A stretch of DNA of 64,000 nt. It comes from Pseudomonas sp. FP2196 (GTDB lineage: Bacteria; Pseudomonadota; Gammaproteobacteria; Pseudomonadales; Pseudomonadaceae). How positions within the stretch are numbered: position 1 is the stretch's first letter; each line of letters opens with the position of its first letter. This document shows positions 58,258-64,000 of the stretch, one piece after another. The position numbers were made by a program, and so were the translations under genes. The DNA lies in assembly GCF_030687715.1 (NCBI RefSeq), contig NZ_CP117445.1:802501-866500 (forward strand), given 5' to 3'. The notes beneath the pieces were generated by a model. That model searched no databases. It saw only the letters and a program-made list of their open reading frames with translations, and was not told the origin of the DNA.

Positions 58258-58274
58258 CTTTCAAGGGTGGAAGG

Positions 58275-58757
58275 TCAGTCTTCCTTGCCCTTGTTGCGCA
58301 CCGCACGCTGCAGCTCGCGACCGGCATCGCGCTCGCGCTCGGTGTCACGCTTGTCGTATTCCTTCTTGCCCTTGCCCAGAGCGATCTCGCACTTGACCAT
58401 GTGCTTGCTCCAGTACCAGGACAGGCATACGCAGGCGTAACCCTTTTGCTGCACAGCGGCGGCGAGCTTTTCCAGCTCGCGGCGGTTTAGCAGCAATTTG
58501 CGCGTGCGCACCGGGTCGGCGATGACGTGGGTGCTGGCGGTCATCAGAGGCGTGATGTGACTGCCGAGCAGCCACGCTTCGCCATCCTTGAGCAGCACGT
58601 AACTGTCGACCAGTTGCAGCTTGCTTGCCCGCAGACTTTTTACTTCCCAGCCGGCCAGGACCAGACCAGCCTCGAACTTATGCTCGATGAAGTAATCGTG
58701 TCGCGCCTTTTTGTTCTGCGCGATGGTCCCTGTTGGGTGTTTCTTCTGTTTAGCCAT
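58275..58757 (-). CDS. smpB: SsrA-binding protein SmpB
   Basis: SmpB binds the tRNA-like part of tmRNA and brings it to stalled ribosomes. The 160-residue protein has the OB-fold segments [23 protein letters not shown] and [19 protein letters not shown], and the basic C-terminal tail ([22 protein letters not shown]) that enters the A site. ssrA lies about 10 kb upstream in this window. Confidence 0.96.
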   Translation of the reverse strand: MAKQKKHPTGTIAQNKKARHDYFIEHKFEAGLVLAGWEVKSLRASKLQLVDSYVLLKDGEAWLLGSHITPLMTASTHVIADPVRTRKLLLNRRELEKLAAAVQQKGYACVCLSWYWSKHMVKCEIALGKGKKEYDKRDTERERDAGRELQRAVRNKGKED

Positions 58758-58876
58758 AGGGGCGGCATTATATGGAGATAAACGGCCTTCGGCTACGGTG
58801 ATGCTGCGTGCTTGAGCAGGTTGAGTGAATCCCGGACAATGCGGCCTCTTTTTCTAACGCTTGGGCGTGATAAACG

Positions 58877-60280
58877 ATGTCGACAGACAAGGTTTCTGTC
58901 CACGGCAGTTGGGCTAGCCGCTGGGTTTTCATACTCGCCGCGACCGGTTCGGCCGTGGGACTGGGTAGTATCTGGAAGTTCCCCTACATGGTCGGGGTCT
59001 ACGGCGGCGGCGCCTTTGTGCTGATGTTTCTGGCGTGCATCGCGCTGATCGGCGTTCCGGTCATGCTCGCTGAAACCCTGATCGGCCGGCGCGCCCGGCA
59101 GAGTCCGGCGAATGCCTTGAAGGTGCTGGCGCTGGAAGCCGGGCACTCGACCAAGTGGTCGTGGGGCGCGTTTGCCGGGATGATCACGGCATTGTTGATC
59201 CTGTCTTTCTATAGTGTGGTGGGCGGCTGGTCGCTGGATTACATCGTCGATATGGGCCGTGGCGACTTCCAGGGGGCCACAGCCGAACAGGTCGGTGCCT
59301 ACTTTGGCAATGTCATCGCCGATCCGTGGCGCCTGACACTTTGGCACACAGTTTTCATGCTGCTGTCAGCTGTGGTGATCGCCAAAGGCGTGGTTGCCGG
59401 GCTTGAGCGCAGCCTGCGCATCATGATGCCGCTGCTGTTTGTGATGGTGCTGGTGCTGCTGGGTTACAGCATGACCACCGGGCACTTTATGGAAGGCGTG
59501 CATTTCATGTTCGACTTCCACCCGGAAAAAGTCCTCGACGGTCTGCTGCCAGCCATGGGGCACGCGTTTTTCTCGCTGAGCGTCGGCGTTGGCTCGATCA
59601 TGATCTACGGTGCTTATATGCCGAAGAACACGTCGTTGTCCGGTACGGTGGTCGGCGTGGCGCTGCTGGATACCTTCGTTTCGCTTGTGGCCGGTCTGGC
59701 CTTGTTTCCGATTGTGTTCGCCGGTGGACTGAACCCTAGTGAAGGTCCCGGTCTGATGTTCGTCAGTCTGCCATTTGCTTTCGGTAACGTGGCTTTCGGT
59801 CAACTGATGGGCGTGGTGTTCTTTGTTCTGGTGGCGATTGCTGCCTGGAGTTCGGCGATTTCCCTTTTGGAGCCGATGGTTGCCTATCTGGTTGAACGCA
59901 CGAAAATCAGCCGTGCCTGGGTGACCTTCTGGCTCGCATTCATTTGCTGGTTCGTAGGTTTGGGTACTGTTTTCTCCTTCAATATTTGGAAGGAAGCCAA
60001 ATTTTTCGTGAACGAAGGCGGGGTGTTCCATCTCTACCAGTGGGGGGCACAGAGCGGTCTGGACTTCTTTGGCGTGGTCGATTTCTTTACCTCGCGGATC
60101 ATGTTGCCGCTTGGCGGGCTTTGTTTCGTGTTGTTCGCCGGTTGGGTCATGGGGCGTGAAGCGGTGCGTGACGAGTTGTCGATCCGTAACCCGGCACTGT
60201 TTGCCCTGTCCTTGTTCTTGATGCGCTACGTGGCGCCTATCGGCATAGTTGTAGTGTTTGCCGCTCAGCTCTGGAAGTAA
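58877..60280 (+). CDS. Sodium-dependent transporter, NSS (SNF) family
   Basis: The 467-residue protein has 11-12 helices and the NSS signature at the start (WASRWVFILAATGSAVGLGSIWKFPYMVG) with unwound TM1 glycine and the sodium-site region. A Trp rather than Arg position and the short length fit the bacterial branch. Substrates are usually amino acids. It starts MSTDKVSVHGSW. ratA follows after 7 bp, so they may share transcription. Confidence 0.9.
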   Translation: MSTDKVSVHGSWASRWVFILAATGSAVGLGSIWKFPYMVGVYGGGAFVLMFLACIALIGVPVMLAETLIGRRARQSPANALKVLALEAGHSTKWSWGAFAGMITALLILSFYSVVGGWSLDYIVDMGRGDFQGATAEQVGAYFGNVIADPWRLTLWHTVFMLLSAVVIAKGVVAGLERSLRIMMPLLFVMVLVLLGYSMTTGHFMEGVHFMFDFHPEKVLDGLLPAMGHAFFSLSVGVGSIMIYGAYMPKNTSLSGTVVGVALLDTFVSLVAGLALFPIVFAGGLNPSEGPGLMFVSLPFAFGNVAFGQLMGVVFFVLVAIAAWSSAISLLEPMVAYLVERTKISRAWVTFWLAFICWFVGLGTVFSFNIWKEAKFFVNEGGVFHLYQWGAQSGLDFFGVVDFFTSRIMLPLGGLCFVLFAGWVMGREAVRDELSIRNPALFALSLFLMRYVAPIGIVVVFAAQLWK

Positions 60281-60287
60281 CGCTTAC

Positions 60288-60722
60288 ATGACGACACATA
60301 TTCAACGATCAGCATTGCTGCCTTACCCGGCCCAGTTTCTCTACGACTTGGTCAACGACGTGGCGCGTTACCCGGAGTTCTTGCCGTGGTGCTCGTCCGC
60401 TGAAGTGCTGGAAAGTTCGCCGGAGCATATGCGCGCCAGTGTTGGCGTGGCCAAGGGCGGTCTCAGCCAGCATTTCGTGACGCGCAATACGCTGGTGCCG
60501 GGGCAGTCGATCGAGATGAACCTCGAAGAGGGCCCGTTCAATCAATTGCATGGCGTCTGGGTGTTCAAGGTGTTGAACGAGAAGGCCTGCAAGATCAGTC
60601 TGGATCTGTCGTTCGACTACGCGGGCCCTTTGGTGCGTGCCACGCTGGGGCCGCTGTTCAATCAGGCGGCGAATACGCTGGTGGATGCGTTCTGTCAGCG
60701 CGCGAAGCAGATGCATGGTTGA
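60288..60722 (+). CDS. ratA: RatA-type START-domain protein (CoQ-binding / ribosome association)
   Basis: The 144-residue protein has the START-like fold typical of RatA and Coq10 (RSALLPYPAQFLYDLVNDVARYPEFLPWC at the start, FQ-like ANTLVDAFCQRAKQMHG at the end). E. coli RatA was described as a toxin blocking 70S formation, while Coq10 homologues bind ubiquinone. Its stop overlaps the rnfH start by 8 bp. A longer frame from 60258 is not needed. Confidence 0.9.
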   Translation: MTTHIQRSALLPYPAQFLYDLVNDVARYPEFLPWCSSAEVLESSPEHMRASVGVAKGGLSQHFVTRNTLVPGQSIEMNLEEGPFNQLHGVWVFKVLNEKACKISLDLSFDYAGPLVRATLGPLFNQAANTLVDAFCQRAKQMHG

Positions 60723-61029
60723 GGCGGTGATCGAGATAGAGGTCGTGTATGCGGCCGTTGATCGTCAGGTCTTGCGTGCAGTCAGTGTTCCCGAGCGGGC
60801 TACTGTGCGTGAGGCATTGATCAAGTCCGGGATTGGCTCGGAGTTTCCGGAGCTTGATCTGACTGAATGTCCGTTGGGAATCTTCGGCAAAGTGATTGCC
60901 GATCCACAGGTTCGCCTGATTCGAGCAGGGGATCGCATTGAAATTTATCGCCCTTTGCTCGCTGATCCGAAAGAAGTGCGGCGCCTGCGTGCAGCCAAGG
61001 CTGCCGCGGCGAAAGCTCGAGGTCAGTAG
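60715..61029 (+). CDS. rnfH: RnfH-family ubiquitin-like protein (RatB)
   Basis: The 104-residue protein starts MVEAVIEIEVVYAAVDRQVL and has the ubiquitin-like RnfH fold (IGSEFPELDLTECPLGIFGKVI, GDRIEIYRPLLADPKEVRRLRA). In E. coli ratA and ratB (yfjF) are adjacent; the same pair is here, in a coupled overlap. The basic tail KAAAAKARGQ is family-typical. A bidirectional terminator follows. Confidence 0.9.
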   Translation: MVEAVIEIEVVYAAVDRQVLRAVSVPERATVREALIKSGIGSEFPELDLTECPLGIFGKVIADPQVRLIRAGDRIEIYRPLLADPKEVRRLRAAKAAAAKARGQ

Positions 61030-61048
61030 GCTGGCTCAACGACAGGCA

Positions 61049-61080
61049 ATAAAAAACCCGGAATTTCCGGGTTTTTTATT
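61049..61080. terminator. Bidirectional terminator between rnfH and bamE
   Basis: AATAAAAAACCCGGA pairs with TCCGGGTTTTTTATT. It has T and A runs on both sides and serves the convergent genes. Confidence 0.92.
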
Positions 61081-61090
61081 GCGTCGCAAA

Positions 61091-61618
61091 TTATTGCGGC
61101 GAGGTGTCCAGCGGCTCTGGTGTCGGAACCGGAACGGTTTCTACACCATCGACGTCCTTCTGGATCTGATCCAGCAAGGAACCTGGCTTGACCGGTTTTT
61201 CCGGTGTTGGCTTCTCGGCGTTTTCAGCAGGAGCGGTCACGGTCGTGCCACTGTCCTTGCCGAGAATGGCTTCGTCACGGCTGACGCCCGGCATAAAGTC
61301 ACCGGACAGGCTGACAAGCTGGTCGTTAGAGTTGAAAATAACGCTGACGCGTTCCTGTTGGCGTTCACCGCCACCCGGTTGCAGGCTGTACAGATAATCC
61401 CAGCGATCGGCATGGAACGTGTCGGCAAGCAGAGGGTTGCCCATGATAAACCGTACTTGCGGCCGGGTCATTCCCGGGCGTAACTGGTCTATCATGTCCT
61501 GCGTGACGACATTGCCCTGCTGGATGTCGATTTTGTAAACCCCGGGGAATGAACAACCGGCGAGTGCGAGCAGTCCCACAAAGGTGAAACTGGTTAGCAA
61601 GAGCTTGGTGTTTTGCAT
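61091..61618 (-). CDS. bamE: Outer-membrane assembly lipoprotein BamE (OmlA)
   Basis: BamE is a small lipoprotein of the BAM complex that inserts beta-barrel proteins. The 175-residue protein has a lipoprotein signal ending LALAGC (C22) and the conserved [26 protein letters not shown] and RWDYLY segments. The end is a longer acidic/proline-rich tail ([13 protein letters not shown]) common in Pseudomonas OmlA. It is divergent from fur, with about 97 bp between; in P. aeruginosa omlA and fur are likewise divergent. Confidence 0.94.
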   Translation of the reverse strand: MQNTKLLLTSFTFVGLLALAGCSFPGVYKIDIQQGNVVTQDMIDQLRPGMTRPQVRFIMGNPLLADTFHADRWDYLYSLQPGGGERQQERVSVIFNSNDQLVSLSGDFMPGVSRDEAILGKDSGTTVTAPAENAEKPTPEKPVKPGSLLDQIQKDVDGVETVPVPTPEPLDTSPQ

Positions 61619-61715
61619 CGGTGGGCGACTTCCACTATCTTGGCTGGGACAACGTAAACGCCGATCATACCCGCATTAAGAGAAGCTGCGAAGCAGCATC
61701 GCGAGAAAGCTGACC

Positions 61716-62120
61716 ATGGTTGAAAATAGCGAACTACGCAAAGCCGGCCTCAAAGTGACCCTGCCACGGGTCAAGATCCTGCAAATGCTCGACTCTACCG
61801 AGCAGCGTCACATGAGTGCCGAGGACGTCTACAAGGCGTTGATGGAAGCTGGCGAGGACGTCGGTCTGGCCACGGTCTACCGTGTTCTGACCCAGTTCGA
61901 AGCGGCTGGCCTCGTGGTCCGTCACAACTTCGACGGTGGCCACGCGGTTTTCGAATTGGCCGACGGTGGACACCACGACCATATGGTCAACGTGGAAACC
62001 GGTGAGGTTGTCGAATTCGTCAGCGTTGAAATCGAAAAGCTCCAGAAGGCAATTGCCGACGAGCACGGTGTCGAGTTGGTGGATCACAACCTGGTGCTGT
62101 ACGTACGCAAGAAAAAGTAA
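61716..62120 (+). CDS. fur: Ferric uptake regulator Fur
   Basis: Fur represses iron-uptake genes when loaded with Fe2+. The 134-residue protein has the winged helix (AGLKVTLPRVKILQMLDS, EDVGLATVYRVLTQFEAAGLVVRHNFDGG) and the metal-binding HHDHMVNVETGEVVEF segment. As in P. aeruginosa, the CxxC structural-zinc motif of E. coli Fur is missing. It starts MVENSELRKAGL. A terminator follows at 62155. Confidence 0.96.
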   Translation: MVENSELRKAGLKVTLPRVKILQMLDSTEQRHMSAEDVYKALMEAGEDVGLATVYRVLTQFEAAGLVVRHNFDGGHAVFELADGGHHDHMVNVETGEVVEFVSVEIEKLQKAIADEHGVELVDHNLVLYVRKKK

Positions 62121-62154
62121 GCATGTCGCGCGAATTTCAGGTTCGCGAAACGAG

Positions 62155-62180
62155 CGAAGGCGACCCGTGGGTCGCCTTCG
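62155..62180 (+). terminator. Hairpin between fur and recN
   Basis: CGAAGGCGACCC and GGGTCGCCTTCG form a 12-bp stem followed by TGCTTTC, between the convergent fur and recN genes. Confidence 0.8.
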
Positions 62181-62202
62181 TGCTTTCTGCTGTGCCTTTA
62201 AT

Positions 62203-63876
62203 TTAAGCTTTTGCGGTAACGACCATCTTTTTGGCGTGAGCCAAAGATTCTTTGGTCAGATCGATGCCGCCCAGCATTCGCGCCACTTCTTCTATACGGT
62301 CGTTCTTGCTCAGCTTGGAGACGGCTGTATGCGTCGCCTGTTCGCCGCGTACTTTGTGCACGAACAGATGCTGATGCCCCTGCGCTGCCACTTGCGGCAA
62401 GTGCGTCACGGTCAGCACTTGCCCGCGTTCACCGAGCCGGCGCAACAATTGGCCGACAATTTCAGCGGTCGGCCCACCAATGCCCACGTCTACTTCGTCG
62501 AACACCAGTGTCGGAATGCGCGAAGTCTGCGCAGTGATGACCTGAATCGCCAGGCTGATCCGCGACAGCTCACCACCGGATGCCACTTTCGCCAGTGCCT
62601 TCAGCGGCTGACCAGGGTTGGCGCTGACCAGCAATTCGACCTGTTCGAGCCCGTTGGGCAACAGTTCGTCGCTGCTATTGGCGCGTAATTCGATAGTGAA
62701 TCGACCGCCAGGCATGCCCAAACGCTGAATCTCTTGCTCCACCGCACTGGCAAGGCTGCCGGCAGCCTGATGGCGCAAATCACTCAGCTCTCGCGCTTTT
62801 TCCTGATAGTGGCGGGCATAGGAGGCCAGCTCTTCGCCCAGTCGCTCAATGGACTCGTCGTTGGCATTGAGGCTTTCGATTTCATCCAGCAGTTTCTGCT
62901 GCATCTCCCCGACTTCGGTCGGCTGGATCCGGTGTTTGCGTGCCAACGTGTAAATAGCGTCGAGGCGCTCTTCCAGATATTGCAGGCGTGCAGGATCGGC
63001 ATCGAAGTTATCGAGGAAGCGATTGAGTTCACCGACCGCTTCTTCAACCTGTATTTGTGCGCTGGTCAGCAAGCTGCTGGCTTCGCCCAGGGCGCCGACG
63101 GAATTGTTCACGCTCGACAGGCGATTGAGGCTGGCGGTCAGCGCGTTCAGCACATTGCCGGAGTCACTTTCGCTGCACTGCTCGACGACTTGCCGGCAAA
63201 TGCCAAGCAAGGTTTCGGCGTTGGTCAGGTTTTTGTGTTCCTGCTCCAGCTGCTCGAGTTCGTTATCGCCGAGGCCGAGATTTTCCAGTTCTTCGAGCTG
63301 GTAGCTGAGCAGTTGATGGCGGGCGCGTTGTTCATCGCCGGAGTTGGAGAGGCGCTCCAGCTCTTGGCGAGTCTGCCGCCAGCGCTGGGCAGCCAGTTGC
63401 ACCTGGCGAGCCAGGTCGGTAGCGCCAGCGTATTCGTCCAGCAGGCGACGGTGTGTATCGGTTTTCAGGAGAGACTGGTGTTCATGTTGGCTATGGATGT
63501 CGATCATCAGTTCGCCGAGGGCCTTGAGATCGCCAAGCGGGCAGGGTGTGCCGTTGATATAGCCGCGAGAACGTCCTTCAGACGTGATGACCCGACGCAG
63601 GATGCACGGGCCGTCGATGTCCAGGTCGCGCTCGGCCAGCCAGGCGCTGGCCTCGGGGATGTCGGCAAGATCGAAGGTCGCGAGGATATCGGCCTTGTCG
63701 GCGCCTGGGCGAACCACGCCACTGTCGGCACGATCGCCAAGGGTCAGGCCCAGGGCGTCGAGCATGATCGACTTGCCGGCGCCGGTTTCCCCGGTGATCA
63801 CGCTCATCCCGCGATCAAGTTCGAGATCGAGATGTTCAACGATGGCGTAATTATGTACGGACAGGTGCACCAGCAT
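62203..63876 (-). CDS. recN: DNA repair protein RecN
   Basis: RecN is an SMC-like ATPase that works at double-strand breaks. The 557-residue protein has an N-terminal Walker A (GETGAGKS) in MSVITGETGAGKSIMLDALG, a long coiled coil, and the C-terminal signature ALAKVASGGELSRISLAIQ and Walker B PTLVFDEVDVGIGG. A LexA-type box lies 25 bp before its start, consistent with SOS control. Confidence 0.96.
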   Translation of the reverse strand: MLVHLSVHNYAIVEHLDLELDRGMSVITGETGAGKSIMLDALGLTLGDRADSGVVRPGADKADILATFDLADIPEASAWLAERDLDIDGPCILRRVITSEGRSRGYINGTPCPLGDLKALGELMIDIHSQHEHQSLLKTDTHRRLLDEYAGATDLARQVQLAAQRWRQTRQELERLSNSGDEQRARHQLLSYQLEELENLGLGDNELEQLEQEHKNLTNAETLLGICRQVVEQCSESDSGNVLNALTASLNRLSSVNNSVGALGEASSLLTSAQIQVEEAVGELNRFLDNFDADPARLQYLEERLDAIYTLARKHRIQPTEVGEMQQKLLDEIESLNANDESIERLGEELASYARHYQEKARELSDLRHQAAGSLASAVEQEIQRLGMPGGRFTIELRANSSDELLPNGLEQVELLVSANPGQPLKALAKVASGGELSRISLAIQVITAQTSRIPTLVFDEVDVGIGGPTAEIVGQLLRRLGERGQVLTVTHLPQVAAQGHQHLFVHKVRGEQATHTAVSKLSKNDRIEEVARMLGGIDLTKESLAHAKKMVVTAKA

Positions 63877-63900
63877 AAAGGCCGCTCCCAGGCTTTAGGT

Positions 63901-63916
63901 CTGGTTATTTATACAG
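63901..63916. promoter_or_regulatory. LexA (SOS) box upstream of recN
   Basis: CTGGTTATTTATACAG fits CTG-N10-CAG, the Pseudomonas LexA operator form (E. coli CTGT-N8-ACAG; one mismatch in the first half). recN is SOS-induced in E. coli and P. aeruginosa. The box overlaps the likely promoter. Confidence 0.75.
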
Positions 63917-64000
63917 TGTTTTGTTTCAGGCTGACAATGCCCTCCCTTAGCTCGATTTGCTTGAACGCAATTTCTGCTTAGTGCATCGAGGAATGAGAAT
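63917..64000. other. Upstream flank of recN, no gene seen
   Basis: The last 84 bases hold no gene start or RNA that I can support. The neighbour on the right (often grpE in Pseudomonas) is outside the window. Confidence 0.5.

Noticed and set aside
62734..63981. A 415-codon plus-strand frame opposite recN
   Set aside because: recN is complete on the other strand; the frame crosses its promoter and LexA box.

Overview
The window is chromosomal DNA from a Pseudomonas, most like the P. fluorescens group. The evidence is the rrn operon, the recCBD gene order, the yfiRNB operon, many Pseudomonas-type REP/REPIN repeats, the DUF6124-type genes, a Fur without the CxxC zinc motif, and a tmRNA tag (ANDDQYGVALAA) of pseudomonad type. 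No plasmid, CRISPR array or insertion sequence was seen.

Layout. 1-3976: the 3' part of an rrn operon (16S end, tRNA-Ile, tRNA-Ala, 23S, 5S, terminator). 4089-13329: recC-recB-recD, overlapping ATGA-style. 13452-15792: yfiR-yfiN-yfiB, the periplasmic/inner-membrane/outer-membrane system that controls a diguanylate cyclase. 15842-22600: an integrated mobile element of about 6.7 kb (details below). 22462-28791: a LysR regulator divergent from mmsA-mmsB (valine catabolism), a cupin, another LysR, a TauE/SafE exporter and a YgiN-like monooxygenase. 28977-32528: mdaB, LysR, SDR epimerase, a Fic protein and a 53-residue ORF convergent to it. 32818-36502: a GntP permease, RpiR regulator and N-acyl-D-amino-acid deacylase operon. 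36654-41196: VOC protein, DUF6124, a gene-free structured stretch, an AraC regulator and an McpS-like chemoreceptor. 41440-48050: an Ais-like phosphatase, PAP2 phosphatase and ArnT-like transferase (probably envelope lipid/LPS modification), a GNAT, a PliG-like secreted protein and a DMT transporter with a His-rich tail. 48161-49408: ssrA (tmRNA) and two related small secreted proteins. 49539-58167: the lactate operon lldP-lutA-lutB-lutC-dld with its divergent regulator lldR. 58275-63876: smpB, an NSS transporter, ratA, rnfH, bamE, fur and recN (with a LexA box).

The most interesting part is the element at 15842-22600. It is flanked by an exact 86-bp direct repeat that lies inside the 3' end of the LysR gene next to mmsA. 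The element brings its own, different, in-frame 3' end for that gene; the displaced original end still lies beside yfiB. Inside are a tyrosine integrase with 12-bp-spaced GTCACAA repeats at both ends of the element, an HNH endonuclease resembling those of T7-type phages, two unknown small genes (the second with a charged helical tail), a capsid-like gene and an AbiJ/HEPN-type abortive-infection gene. Two sequences match the single-subunit RNA polymerase promoter of the Pseudomonas T7-like phage gh-1 (consensus recalled from memory). There is no phage RNA polymerase, DNA polymerase, portal, terminase or tail gene. My working hypothesis is a satellite that depends on a T7-family helper phage and carries a defence gene. 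This is inference and needs homology searches and induction or infection experiments.
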